From Brachycybe producta (taxonomy: Eukaryota > Arthropoda > Diplopoda > Playtdesmida > Andrognathidae), in NCBI GenBank assembly GCA_036925085.1, contig JAUPFP010000001.1, forward strand, positions 16,028,842 through 16,092,841: a DNA stretch of 64,000 bases. Direction: 5' to 3'. This document shows, piece after piece, positions 11,081 to 23,358 of the stretch (positions are counted from its first letter, which is position 1; every line of letters begins with the position of its first letter). Below the pieces are notes generated by a model. The model was given only the letters and a program-made list of their open reading frames with translations. It had not been told where the DNA came from and did no database searches. The translations under genes were made by a program, and so were the position numbers.

Positions 11081-11880
11081 TGACAGAATTTTCTGCGCAT
11101 GTGCGGCACCGCCCCAGAATATTAGTCGCTATGCTGTGACGTTGACTCCTTATCATAATGGCCTGCTCATTATCTTAAAATTCTACAGTAATGTTGGGAA
11201 AAAGTATGGCGTCCATAACGTCTGTTAAAACCAATAGGTAGCGCAATCTTCTGAACCCTAAGCCGCCTATGTTCCAGTCACTTTTTACACAAGATATACT
11301 TAGAAATTAAACGAAATAAAATGTTTTCAAATAAAAAGAAAAATTTAATGAATGAACATCATTTGTATTCCAGTTTTATTGTAATATTTAGATTCAATAA
11401 TGATACTTATTATTTACAAAAAACAAAGAAATTGATGTAATTCATTTACAATCAAATTTTATTTTATCAAAAAATTACAAATAGCATTGAAAAAAATGAA
11501 TACTAAAAAGTTTTTTAACTTTTACAATTACAATTAGTACTCTTCTAGCAGCCAACTAGGCCTATGGCAGAGGAACATAAAAGTCCATATGCAGCATTAA
11601 GCAATGTCAAGCACGTATACATGCACAAATATTAAAACAAAATAAATATACGAATGTCAATCTCACAAAACAAAATTATCCCCATTCACCACTGCCTCAT
11701 GAATAGAGTTTCCATTGTCTTATAACTCAAGGGTAAAAAGACCAATAATATGAATCTCTCCTAGCAAAAATCTCCGTAATTTTCTTAGAGTGGTCAGCCT
11801 GCCCATATATATAGTGCTTTATGAATATCACTGAACTGCGTTTTAGGACAATCACCACGTGTAATTTTTCCAAACTATCT
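11081..11880. other. AT-rich sequence without recognisable genes
   Basis: No ORF with family resemblance on either strand and no clear repeat structure. Confidence 0.4.
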
Positions 11881-11882
11881 TA

Positions 11883-13696
11883 TGGCAAGCCGGTTTACTT
11901 TTTATTCCCGAATTTCGGAGAATGATGAGACTTGTGTGTCGATATCCAAAATTCAAGTTTCGATATCCAGAAAGCAACTTTCGATATCACAAATTGTGCT
12001 GCTATCTGGCCGCCGCTTTTGGAAACTCTACGAGAGTAATTTCCAACTTCATAGGATTTCTATTGTAAAAGAAGACACTCTCTTAAAAAGTGGTGCTCAG
12101 AAAGCCACCACCAGATGTCAGGACGTGTGTCGATATCCAGAATTCAAGTTTCGATATCCAGAATTGAATTAGCACACACAAGTCTCATCATTCTCCGAAA
12201 TTGAGGAATAAAAAGTAAAACGGCGCCGATATCCAAAATTCAACTTTCGATATCCAGAATTGAAGAATAAAAAGTAAAACGGCCCCCAAATTCTATGCTC
12301 ATATATCTCCAAAATTTAATAATAAAAACTAAAACGGCGCACAAATCCATTCAATTCCGATATCAAAAATTGAATTTTCGATATCCAGAAAGCAACTTTC
12401 GATATCACAAATTGTGCTGCTATCTGGCCGCCGATTTTGGAAACTCTACGAGAGTAATTTCCATCTTCATAGGGTTTCTATAGTAAAAATAGACACTCTC
12501 TTAAAAAGTGGTGCTCGAAAAGCCACCACCAGATGTCAGGACATGTGTCGATATCCAGAATTCAACTTTCGATATCCAGAATTCAGGTTTCGATATCCAA
12601 AATTCAGTTTGTTCATCAGTCTCCAAAATTCAAAAATAAAAAATAAAACGGCGCACAAATTCATTCAATTTCGATATCGAAAATTGAATTTTCGATATCC
12701 AGAAAGCAACTTTCGATATCACAAATTGTGCTGCTATCTGGCCGCCGCTTTTGGAAACTCTACGAGAGTAATTTCCATCTTCATAGGATTTCTATTGTAA
12801 AAGAAGACACTCTCTTAAAAAGTGGTGCTCAGAAAGCCACCACCAGATGTCAGGACGTGTGTCGATATCCAGAATTCAAGTTTCGATATCCAGAATTGAA
12901 TTAGCGACACACAAGTCTCATCATTCTCCGAAATTGAGGAATAAAAAGTAAAACGGCGCCGATATCCAAAATTCAACTTTCGATATCCAGAATTGAAGAA
13001 TAAAAAGTAAAACGGCCCCCAAATTCTATGCTCATATATCTCCAAAATTTAATAATAAAAACTAAAACGGCGCACAAATCCATTCAATTCCGATGTCAAA
13101 AATTGAATTTTCGATATCCAGAAAGCAACTTTCGATATCACAAATTGTGCTGCTACCTGGCCGCCGCTTTTGAAAACACTGGGAGAGTAATTTCCATCTT
13201 CATAGGATGTCTAAAGTAAAAATAGACACTCTCTTAAAAAGTGGTGCTCGATAAACCACCACCAGATGTCAGGACGTGTGTCGATATCCAGAATTCAACT
13301 TTCGATATCCAGAATTCAGGTTTCGATATCCAAAATTCAGTTTGTTCATCAGTCTCCAAAATTCAAAAATAAAAACTAAAAAGGCGCACATATCCATTCA
13401 ATTTGGATATCCAAAATTGAATTTTCGATATCCATAATTCATGTTTCGATATCACAAATTGTGCTGCTATCTGGCCGCCGATTTTGGAAACTCTACGAGA
13501 GTAATTTCCATCTTCATAGGATTTCTATAGTAAAAATAGACACTCTCTTAAAAAGTGGTGCTCGAAAAGCCACCTCCAGATGTCAGGACGTGTGTCGATA
13601 TCAATAATTCAACTTTCGATATCCAGAATTGAATTAGCAACACACAAGTCTCATCATTCTCCAAAATTCGGGAATAAAAAGTAAAACGGCTTGCCA
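11883..13696. mobile_element. TIR element filled with a GATATC-rich higher-order repeat
   Basis: The left end (TGGCAAGCCGGTTTAC...) and right end are inverted copies over about 65 bp and are flanked by TA, consistent with a 2-bp target duplication. Inside, a block with GGTGCTC...CCACCACCAGATGTCAGG recurs at 12092, 12510, 12824, 13243 and 13557: spacings of 418, 314, 419 and 314 bp, so the true repeat is a dimer of about 733 bp. GATATC occurs dozens of times, mostly in CGATATCCAGAATT. Open frames such as 12414-12800 simply translate this motif (RYPEF repeats). No transposase is present. Confidence 0.8.
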
Positions 13697-13698
13697 TA

Positions 13699-16548
13699 CA
13701 ATCTCAACTTAACTCAGCCCTGCAATGTGCCAAACTATCACATTGTAGCACTGAAAGCATCTCAGTGACACTATCTGTAAACTTGTGCCTGCCATAAAGA
13801 AACCGTGCTGCCATATGCTGAACCACTTCAATTGAATGTGTGTGTGACAGAGTGAGGATTCCATACACTGCAGCAATACTCAAGATGAGGCCAAACCAAT
13901 GCTTGATAGGCAATAGTTTTAACTTGTGCTGGGCAGGTGCCCAATGTCCTTTGACTAAAATGAAGCATTTGTAGAGCTTTCCCAGTAACACCATCAATGT
14001 GTTTTTTTCCAAGAAAGGTCATCTGTCAATGTAACCCCCAAGTACTTTTAACACTTGACACTCCGAAAAATAGTGTCATTCATACTATAATTGAACACAA
14101 TTGGATTACTACCCCGAGTTAGCCTCATAACACTACACTTCCCCTCATTCAACTGCAGTTGCCATGTATTACACCATCCCTCAATTGCCTTCAAGTCTAG
14201 AGCTAATATTTCACAGTCTTGGATAAAATCAACCTCTTGTAAATTAGAGTATCAACAGCAAATAGCCAGGCATAAATGCCAGAAGTTTTGAATGTGAAAC
14301 AGTGTCAACTGCCTTACAAAAGTCAAGAAACACCATGTTAACCTGTTTACCATTTTCTAAACTCTTCTGGAGGTCATCCACTACCAGGATAAGTTCAGTC
14401 TCACAAGAGCACCCTCTCAGGAAACCATGTTGGTTGTCAGAAATGAGATTGTGAGATTTGAGAAACTTAATGCAGCCAGAGTATATGATATGCTCAAAAA
14501 TTTTACAAAGAACTGAAGTTAGATACAGGTCTATAGTTTGCAGTTTTGGACTTATTACCTGACTTAAATATTGGGGTAACATTTGCTAATTTTCACATAC
14601 TTGGAACAACCCCTTGATCCAAAGATTGCTGATAAATTAGCTGAAGAAATGGTCCCACTTCCCTAGCTAATTTTATAAGAACTACTGCATGAATTCCATC
14701 TGGCCCCCACATTTATTTTTATTAAGGGCCAATAGTTGTGTTCTTTCAACAAAGAACATTCAATTTTTGGTGTGATATTAGCTCTCTATTTGCATCAACA
14801 AGGGCTGGAATCGAATACTCACCAGCCCGAGAATAATTGACATACCTCAAAAACAGCTTTTGGCATTTGCACGAGCAATATGCAAACCATTTCCATTCAA
14901 TAAACTTGAATTACCTCTGTATCTATTTCTCCATAATCGCTGCTTACGAAGAGCCCTTTTAACACACGGTGTATAATATGCTGGAGTTGAGGCATCTCAG
15001 ACTCTTTTTAATAGAACAAACTTCGAGACCCCTCCCATCAGTAATGAGTGAAAAATTGCCCAATTTTCATCAACATCATGCTGATTAAAATTATTTTTAA
15101 AGTTCTCACGAATTTGCTGTATATGCAACTTAAACCCATCCCAGTTAGATATGTTATAAAGACTAACCTGCCTTATGGGTTTAACAATACACCTAACATT
15201 AACATTGACATCACAAGTTACAATGTGATGGTCACTAATTCCCTCAGAAACCTTAACATTAGATATCAAAAGGGGAAGGTTAGTTATTACAACATGAATT
15301 CCAAGTTGGTTGCATAAACATCTGTTCCATGAAGTAAATATCCAAACTTTCCAACACTGAAACAGCTAAAGTAACATCATCCCTGAAGTTCATAGTTTAT
15401 GTTTCACAAGTTAATATCACCTCCTATAATTATAGCTGAGTTATTGTGTGCATGATAAAGGGCATCGAGAAATGAGCGAAAGGCAGCTAAATCACTAATT
15501 GAAGATCTTGATGGGTTATAGAAAGAATTTAAAAATACCTTTTCCCCATTGAGCAGCTCTACACTGCAGCAAACTATCTTACACCCGGTCTCAAATGCCT
15601 GTTCCCTTTGGCTGTTAAACAAATTTGAAGCTGCTATAAAAACACCACCAGTATGCTAAACGTTGTCATCCAGCCATGACTCAGTTAAAAGTATTATTTG
15701 ACAGTCTGATTCTTCAATGACCACAAAGAAGTCAGGTACCTTTTTCCGCAAACTTCTTCAATTTACAACCATGATTTTCGTATTTTCCTTTCACTGCAGC
15801 ATCTCTAGAACATGGATTTGCAGTTACAACTTGAGGTTGAGCTAGGATTCCTCAAGACCTTGTCATCCTCTCAGCATTAATTCCTGAAAAAGGTTATTAA
15901 CATAATTCATAGCAATAATCCCCCTTTCCCCAATGTCACCCACAGGCCCCAACACTACACTAAAATTACCAATAAATTATCCTATCTTTTTACCAACTAC
16001 TTCTCCTGCACGAGTGTTAAAATGCACCCTATCATAACTCCATTCACTCCTGAAACATATCATAGCTGCTCTCCACTCAATTACCTGAACCCCCACCCGA
16101 CTACAAGCCTCCACTAATTTGTCATTAACCCACCGGGCCTTGCAAAAGACTAAGTTGCCTCTATCCACCCTCTCTGGGATTGCACTAACACACACCTTCA
16201 CCCCCACCCTAGAGATAACTGCATGCTGAGCTAAACTAACTTATCTAAAACTTCTGAGCCACTCTGTCTACATAGATCATTAGCACCTACATGCAACACC
16301 ACTAGCACCTCATTTGCAGTTTCACCCTGTGCCATCCTACTTATATGCTGCTCAACATCCTCAATTTTAGCTCCCCCCCAGTAAGCATGCCACACTAACT
16401 TTTTTTCTGGCATTTCCTTTGGGGACAGCCCACCTATTGATATGCCTCATATTACTGTCACCAAAAATGACAACAGATCTAGTCTTAGTTATTTTCCTAT
16501 TTGATTCCCCATCTTCACAATCAAGTCTCACCCTTCTTGGCATACAGG
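13699..16548 (-). pseudogene. CR1-type LINE: SGNH-domain ORF1 end and ORF2 (endonuclease, RT)
   Basis: On the minus strand, ORF1 continues from beyond the G1 insertion: MPRRVRLDCEDGE, then SVVIFGDSNMRHIN (block I, Ser), VLHVGANDLCR (block III, Asn) and YDRVHFN near 16020 (block V, Asp/His), the motif set of an SGNH/GDSL esterase-like domain known in CR1 ORF1. ORF2 follows: APE-type endonuclease pieces (IIIGGDINL about 15410; VSEGISDHHIVTCDVN about 15200-15240), RT (LTSVLCKIFEHII and SDNQHGFLRGCSCETELI with MVFLDFCKAVDTVSH, 14290-14540) and the C-terminal ALVWPHLEYCCSVWN block (about 13860). Several frameshifts and stops. The 3' end abuts the TIR/satellite element at 13696. Confidence 0.85.
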
Positions 16549-16983
16549 TGTAACGTCCCGCCGGAAAGTTACAATACACCGTAAATAAAAACGCCAAAAA
16601 CGCTCTCACTTACCGGTGACGAAGCTGCGACGAAGGGGATGGGACCGTACCTGCAGCCGCCTCTCCCACAGTGAACCTCGGGTAGTCGACACGGAGCTTC
16701 CCTGACGGTGAAACACGACGAAACCGCCACCTCATCGAGAATATCGTGGTGAAACACCGGTTTCACCACGAGCTGACCAGGAAACAGGAAACCTCCAGGC
16801 AACTCCACCTGAAAGAGACAGAGGTCACATCTGACCTCTCACCCATAGACTTCATGGTGAGAGGTCTGCTGGCACCAAAATGGCGTCTGTGCCAACAGCC
16901 AACTGTAGCTGTCAGGCAGACCACCATAGGGAATTTGTCTGCTCCATCAGAAATTTAAAAACAGAGCAGACCACATTGCCACA
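16549..16983 (-). repeat. 3' LTR of element G1, internally deleted
   Basis: Read on the minus strand it starts TGTGGCAATGTGGTC and ends GGGACGTTACA. At 435 bp it is shorter than its 790-800-bp relatives because the middle is missing. The 12-bp hairpin at 16744-16755/16760-16771 corresponds to the third LTR hairpin of the family. A purine-rich tract (GGGAAGTTGAGAGGAT) precedes it. Confidence 0.8.
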
Positions 16984-19963
16984 ATCCTCTCAACTTCCCT
17001 GTTCCGTCTCGGGAACAGGTCAGTCGAGCGAGCCAGGATTGCTTCCTTGCACCTGACCTTCTTAGGGACCGGACGGCTTCCCTGGCGGTGTTGCAAAAGT
17101 GGAGCCCATCCACTCTGCAGCCCACCAAAGTGCCCACCGCAGGCACATCTGGGTGTTACGCCACCCAAAACCAGGGTCGAATACCGTCCCCCTAAGACGG
17201 CTTTCCTCCAGGGCTCGGAATTCCTTGAAAGAAATATCCTGGAGTTGCAGATGCGTGTGAAGCGTCCGACTTCTTAGGAGGTCTACCAGGGTAACCACGG
17301 GCTCAGTCTCGCACCCTGGTAATGGCTCAGTAATAAACTGACCTGCCATACCTCCTAGGTCGCATCCCAGCAAACGTTGGATAATGGGGCTGCATGCCGG
17401 GCTAGACGAACTATCCCGGCATCTAGTCCCCCCACATCCAGAATTGCGAACGTTTGCTGGACCGGGTTCATGACCATTACTACCGGAAAACCTCCACAAC
17501 CAAACGCCCCAAATGGCGCATGTTGTACGGCGGTAGCTTTGCTACCCACGTCTATGGAAGTGGCTCATCCAGACGGTAGTAGCCGTGGTACTGGCAACCC
17601 TCCATTCCCGGCTGGTCCTGCCAAAGACCCAGTCGGTTATTCAGATACACCTCTGCATCTGAATACGGGGGCAATGTGCCAATACGCTGTCCCTCGGCCT
17701 CAGGCCTAGGAGAGGTTGACATTTCTGGTCCTATGGTATCAAATACCCCACCGATACAGACCGGAAAGAAGGATGTACCCCCACTGGGGGTCACGGGGTC
17801 ACGTCTTGGGGGAACACTAACTCCTACCACCGAGGTTCCTTCACCCTTAGGTGAGGGCAAAGTCACACGGTGTAGGGTTTCCACCACTCGAGCCTACAGG
17901 CTCGAGACCGCATCCACCTATGGGGAGGATGGAGGCGTGCCGACCAAAACGTCACGCATCGACCTACCATCCATCTGCGCCACCTCAACGGGACGGTATG
18001 GACCGGCTGACTCCCAGCTGGCGTGCCTGCCTGAGCAGCCCGGGACTCCTCCTTCACCACAACGCCTCCAGTTTCGGCTCCCTGGCGCCTACTACTGGAG
18101 GGTGTCGGACTCCCCTTCCTCTTACGCGTGGACTTTTTACGGTCCTTTTTCTTTTTCTTCCCGTGAGAGGAAGGTTGGCCATGCATTGTGTAAGACTTAA
18201 CTGACCCCGACGAATTACTGGGCCGGTCAGGCGTAGGTGGGTGGTTAGCCCCCTTTGCCCTTTCGGACTACTTCGTTGAAGGTTTTCCGGCCGGAGCCGT
18301 ACTCTTCTTCGCAGAAGCACCCTTAGCCGAAGTGACAGCCGAGGATGATTGTCCGAAAACAAATCTTCCTCGACCATCCCGAAGAAGAGGCTTCTCCTTT
18401 GGTGCAAGAGTCGGCTGACTCTTGCCACCAGTAGCTTTGGCTTCCGCACCACGTGCTGGTGCACTGGAAGCCTGCATCGCCTAACTCTCGGCGATTCGCT
18501 TCTGGCCAGCAACGGTCGTGGCACTCGCAATTGGCGGGACGCCACGACCGACAGGAGGTTCCCCTGTATTGAGAAGACTCCGGGCAGGTATCCCCTGCAG
18601 AGGAGGGAACTCCGCAGCCCGGCACTCAAACTTCCGTCGCTCACTTGCACTGACCGCACGTGCGATCTGTTGGTGCAAGCTCGCTGTTTGAGCTTGAAGC
18701 CGTTTGAGCTTGTCCTCCAAGCTCTCGGGTTTCCGAGGTTCGAAGGCCTTTCCTCGACCTGAGGACCTGGCCTTCTTGCCTTTTGAGCTTTCGGCAACTG
18801 GTGGGGTGTGAGGGCGGGACTTTTTTGTCCCTTGCCACCACCACCACTCACAGATTTCCCCATTTTACCGGGAGAGGGTACTGGAGGCTGAGCAGCCTTC
18901 TTCTCCGCTCGCCGGTTCTTCTTCAGGTTGTCCGACTGCCAGATGGAGCTGCCAGCTACTGCCTCAGGCGGACCCGATACAGCAGCTTTCCGGCTAAGCA
19001 GCCCCTGGACAACCGTCAGGGCGGGTGAGAGTTTCGGTTCGAAGCCCCAGAGCAGGCGTGAAATTCTTCAACGCCTCCTCCTTAGCTTTGAGCTTAGCCT
19101 CTCTCTCTGCGAGAGCCTTGGCCCTAGCAGTGATTCGCGCGGCTCCGGACTTCTTCTTGTGCTTCTTTGCGCCGTCCTTTTTCACCTGCATGGTGGGAAT
19201 CTCCCCGATAAAGAATCGACGGTCCCCGACCAGGAAGCCACCTTCCTGGACCATGTCCCGTCTAGCTTCATCTAACCGATCCAAGCGGCCTTCTTCTTCG
19301 GCCAAGGACTCCGCCACGGCCTCCAAAGACATTGGATCGGCGGGAAGAACTCCTCGACGGTTTGCCCACAGAGGTAGAACTACTCCCGTCAGACTCCGAA
19401 GAGCCCTCTGAAGAGGCATCACGACTCCGCCACTGCTTTGAGGCGTCAACCACCGAATCAACTGTGGTTTCGACCTCCATCTCCGTGTCTATGACTAAGG
19501 ATGCTTCCAAAGAGACGTCCTCACTGTCCACCACCCTAGACCAATCTAGGAGGTCTCGAACAGCCGGAGACCCGGGTTCTGGGGTACTAGCGGTTACCAC
19601 ACCGGTAGCCGCTTTCCCACCATCTACACCCGCTTCTGCAGTCTCTCCAACTGGAGGAACTACAGCCACCACCGACTGAACGGTGGTAGCAGCCGTTTCC
19701 CTGGTGGGGACTGCAGGTATCTGCCCCAGAAGGCTCCGACACCGGTCGGAGTCAACTGGGCAGACTCCGGACCTTTCACGGCCTCTGCCGCCGGGGAACC
19801 AACAGATGCCACGGTGGAGTCAGCCGTTTCCAGCCCGCCAGATGTTGGGGAGCCCTCCGACCCCGACTCCAACAGCCTTGCATCCCCAGGATGCAGCGGG
19901 CTGAGGGAGGGGGACCATTGGCCACTCCCGCCGTCTTCCTCTTTCTCCTTCTCCGTGGTGGAC
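16984..19963 (-). pseudogene. ORF-X of LTR element G1 (conserved accessory ORF)
   Basis: A coding-like region of about 3 kb on the minus strand, broken over frames, matches the region 39592-41980 of element G2 block by block. These are PLHPGDARLLES (near 19890), EGGFLVGDRRFFIGEIPT (about 19200-19255), KKKSGAARITARAKALAERE (about 19095-19155), SGGGGKGQK (about 18830), LLNTGEPPV...ASATTVAGQ (about 18510-18575) and NNRLGLWQDQPGM (about 17600-17640). A further block (CDLGGMAGQFITEPLPG) at 17300-17360 recurs at 59200-59250. It starts after an acceptor-like TATATAG|GTCC at 19963. The composition is basic and Ser/Pro-rich with lysine runs. I see no signal peptide or membrane segment and no known domain. 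G1 has no gag or pol between this and its 5' end. Confidence 0.7.
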
Positions 19964-20567
19964 CTATATAAAAGGGAACATACCGTTAAAAACAAGGTTT
20001 TACCGTGGGAAAGTGAACTCCACGGACTTTCACCGTGAGAATTCCCGTTTTCACCATTCAAAGTCGGTAATTCACGATCAAAACTGTGTTTTACCGCCTT
20101 CGTACGGTGAAAACCACTTTTCCCCCTTTCGGAACCGTCGGAAAGAGTATTCCACTGGTTTTCACCATGCGAATCACGGTTTCCACCGTCCAAAGTTGGT
20201 AAACCACGATAAAAACCATGGCTATCCGCCTTCGGACGGTGAAAACACCCTTTCCCCGAGTTCCTACCGTCGGAAAGGGCTTTGCACCGACTTCTACCGT
20301 GCGAAATGCTGTTTCCACCGTCTAAAGTCGGCAATTCACGGTCAAAACCGTGTTTTACCGCCTTCGAATGGCGAAAACCACTCCCTGGTGGGATTCTACC
20401 GTCCAAACACCATCGAACTTGGGCCTTCCCAAGTGAAAAGGCGCTCGGACGAGCTGAACCCGCCAGAAAAGTGCTTTCCAAAGTGGTTTGGCCACCATGA
20501 CAGTAGTCATGGCGTCGAAACTACTCCCACCACGTGTGGTCATTGACCGTAAAACACACGTGGTGGG
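19964..20567 (-). other. Leader-like ACGGT/ACCGT-rich region of G1
   Basis: Dense in CGGT/ACCG words and short inverted repeats (for example around CACACGTGG near 20535-20565). It resembles 39100-39590 in G2 and the gag leader of G3. There is no 5' LTR at 20567: the element meets CR1 directly, so its 5' part has been lost. Confidence 0.5.
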
Positions 20568-20910
20568 ACCCTAGCCCCTTTACCCCCACCTACATATTCT
20601 ACAGATTTCCCTTGGGCCTTGGAGGCCTTCCCCAATGCATCAAATCTATTACATATAGGAGTCCTGGGTGACACTAAATGGACCCCAACTAGTTTAGCCC
20701 CATTAACCACAATCTCTCATCCTAGCCCCCTGCTGCAGACCTAACTGGTGTTAACCTAACTGGCACGGCAGCAGACACAGGCTCTTCACTAGGCGAAGGG
20801 CCAGCCTCAAATACAGCTAACATTTCCCTCAGCAAAGACACCTCTGCCTGAAGCCATGGTACTTCCTGCCTTAGCTGAGCCTTACTAGCAAAACCCATTA
20901 CTAAAAACAA
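20568..20910 (-). pseudogene. CR1 ORF1 N-terminal part (coiled coil)
   Basis: On the minus strand: MGFASKAQLRQEVPWLQAEV then SLLREMLAVFEAG, a short heptad-like segment, followed by a linker ending GGGKGARVPPR where G1 interrupts. The SGNH domain resumes at 16548. Together with 13699-16548 this forms one CR1 copy split by a 4-kb insertion. Confidence 0.7.
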
Positions 20911-21440
20911 AAACTAAATGAGCCCAAAACAGGAAAAAAAAAGAAAAGAAAAAGATCGTACTAAAAGTTCTAATTTGATTCCAATTCTGATTCCACCAGC
21001 ATCTTCAGCAGACAAAGTTCTATCAAATTCAATAATAAAATCACCTCAAAACTAAAGACATATTGGTGAAACAAACAAAAATAAATGACACACCTTTTAC
21101 AAAAAATAAAAAAGACAGAATCTAATTAAAAGGTTATATGATAAAAACTACTTATACAAATTGAAATCTGATTCCAGAAACGTGTTCAGCAGGCCAAATA
21201 CTATCAGGAACAGCAAAGATTTAACTTGGATGTCAGAAGTGAGTTAGTTTAAAAGGCCAAAAATCGAAAACAAAGGGGGGAAAAACTAAAATAGTGTTTT
21301 TAGTAAAAACATTATAGCTTAAAAACTACTTGACTAATTTCTAAACCGATTGCTGCAACGTGTTCAGCACACTTAGTTCTATTTAAATCACCTAAATCAC
21401 GCCACTTGAATGGCATGATTAAATTAAGAAAATAGCCCAA
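20911..21440 (-). repeat. Tandem repeats, probable CR1 5' UTR
   Basis: Three diverged units of about 178 bp, marked by CTGATTCCA/CCGATTGCTG followed by TTCAGCA near 20987, 21164 and 21343. They lie directly upstream of the CR1 ORF1 start. Confidence 0.6.
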
Positions 21441-21759
21441 AAACCGAGAGCAAAACTTTTATGCTTATGCTTAATTATGCTCAATTCCTGCATTCGAGGA
21501 CCAATCAGGGTTCTACATTGGGGACAATAATTTTGCGTAACATGAAGTATTTTTTTTTTGGTTCTGTTGATCAGTGAGAAGATTTCCTAAGTTTTTAAGA
21601 TACAAATTCAAAAATGCATTTTAAATGAGTTTCTGAACAAGCATGACAGCGAAGCCAATTAATTTGATTCAATTCATTTCAATTCCAGTAGAAGGCTTGA
21701 CACGACCTTGGCACAACCAACACAGTTCGTAAACAATCCTAGATGGACCTGATGGCATA
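21441..21759. other. No recognisable feature
   Basis: AT-rich, with a T-run near 21550. No domain seen on either strand. Confidence 0.3.
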
Positions 21760-22330
21760 CAACTTGTTTGCCATTATAAACTAGAAACTGAAGTTCGAGT
21801 TGGGGTTGGTGTAGAGCTCATCCTTCATCTTGGAGCACCAACTATCATTGGCTTGCTCCTTCAACCAATTTACCTCAGAAAGGATTCGGTAAATGATCTC
21901 ACCCATGTCGGACTCGACGTGCTAAGGTAAAAAAGGATCCACAACTTCATTTACCAGAAACCATCTCAAGCAGTCAGCATCCTAATGAAGCTTCCCCTTC
22001 TTGAACTGAATCTTATACTGGTACTCTTGTAGCGGCATTTGCCAGCACCCCAAGACCATGGTGATCAGTCACGGTCACAAACTCCTGGTTAAAGATGTAA
22101 GACTGGAATTTACCCACAGCAAACACTATCGCCAAGAATTTCTGCTTGGTGACTATGCTAAGGTTGGATTAGCCCTGCTTCGAACATCTTCGCTACCTCT
22201 TTTCTCTCGATTGCTCGTACCACTGGAGCAGTTCTTTGCAATTCTTCTCGCACTGGCCAGCTGGTCCATCACAGTACCCTGGGCAATTTTCCCTGAAACT
22301 CACCCAGCCAAACTTTGTAAAAGATGAGAT
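21760..22330 (-). pseudogene. Gypsy pol fragment: RNase H and connection
   Basis: On the minus strand, LAIVFAVGKFQSYIFNQEFV then TVTDHHGL (about 22060-22150) is the Gypsy RNase H core. LQEYQYKIQFKKGKLH and DADCL follow near 21980-22040, then VESDMGEIIYRILSEVNWL in the connection toward integrase. Stops and frameshifts interrupt it. It ends near 21760 before reaching an integrase. The junction with the next LTR is around 22330. Confidence 0.75.
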
Positions 22331-22879
22331 TGCAGTGTTAGCTGCCCTTTTGCACACTGTGCCCTGGGTAGCACTGGCCAACCGGAAACTCCCTCGCCAG
22401 ATGAAAAACCGATAAACAGGATGAGATACCACGGCGGACCCCTGATGAGTCCCACCATGCACTGATGCAAAGTTCTGGTTGCACAAGACGGAGACAGGAC
22501 AGTGAAGGTACAGTGTATTCCACACCAGAGCCCCCACCCTCACCACGGTACTTCTCCAATAACGTAAAACAAACAACAGTGTAGATAAAATAATAAGAGT
22601 ATTTAATACACTTACTCAGTGATCAAATATTATATACAATAATATACAGAAAACACACAAATTAAAACACACAAAGATGATGCTATTAATCTGGAGGCCT
22701 TCTTGGCCTCCAGCATGATGTTGATGCTTCTCGGGTATACACTACACTGTTCCATAATAATTGCATCCTTGCCTTTATATACCCCCAGGCTCTCTCTACC
22801 TAGGAAAGGACAGTGACACTGCTAGGGTTTATGTTGTCTGCCGGACGACATTAGGATTTAGTCTGCTCCTTCCAATACA
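22331..22879 (-). repeat. LTR fragment, minus orientation
   Basis: On the minus strand it begins TGTATTGGAAGGAGCAGACT, resembling the starts at 60976 and 42054. GGTATATAAAGG (about 22780) is a likely TATA box, AATAAA-like words lie near 22590, and a hairpin (CTGGAGGCC 22691-22699 with GGCCTCCAG 22705-22713) sits where other LTRs have theirs. An ORF-X fragment lies directly upstream, as expected for a 3' LTR. Confidence 0.65.
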
Positions 22880-23358
22880 GAAAAAAATTGGCGGAAGGCT
22901 TTGGATCTCCCTTCTTCGCATGTCTTTTTCTTGTTTTTTTTTCTTTTTCTTCTGATATGAAGAAGGTTTACTGCACCTCGAGCTGGACCAACCGAACTCG
23001 AGGACTTACCAGGCCGGTCAGACCTTAGAGGGTGGTCACTGGTTAGCCCCCTTAGTTGGACCAGACTTGCCATCCAAAACTGTTTCAGCCGCAGCTGTAC
23101 TTGCCTTCAGGATGGCTAATGTAGCCAAACTGATGGTTGAGGACAGCCGTGTCGAAACAAAATGACCTTGATCATCCCGGGGAAGATTTTTCTTCACTGG
23201 TGCAAGAGTTGGCTGACTCTTGCCACCAACAGCTTTAACTGCCGCACCATGGGCTGGTGCCTTAGCAGATTGTATCGCCCCACCCTGGGCAATATGTTGT
23301 TGACCAGCACCAGTGGTAGCACTTGTTACTGGAGTGATACCACAAGCAACAGCAGGTT
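22880..23358 (-). pseudogene. ORF-X fragment (third copy)
   Basis: Similar to 18190-18560 over its length (shared TGGTGCAAGAGT.GGCTGACTC, then TTGCCACCA and GGTTAGCCCCCTT). It encodes the AGQ...A-rich and lysine-rich C-terminal part of ORF-X. Truncated at both ends; the right end joins an unrelated Gypsy pol fragment. Confidence 0.7.

Noticed and set aside
11013..11228. 71-codon ORF in promoter-type repeat B as a gene
   Set aside because: It starts inside the repeat, has no recognisable domain and no counterpart in copies A and C.
12414..12800. 128-codon ORF with RYPEF repeats
   Set aside because: It is the GATATCCAGAATTC satellite read in one frame; the unit lengths (314 and 418) are not multiples of three together.
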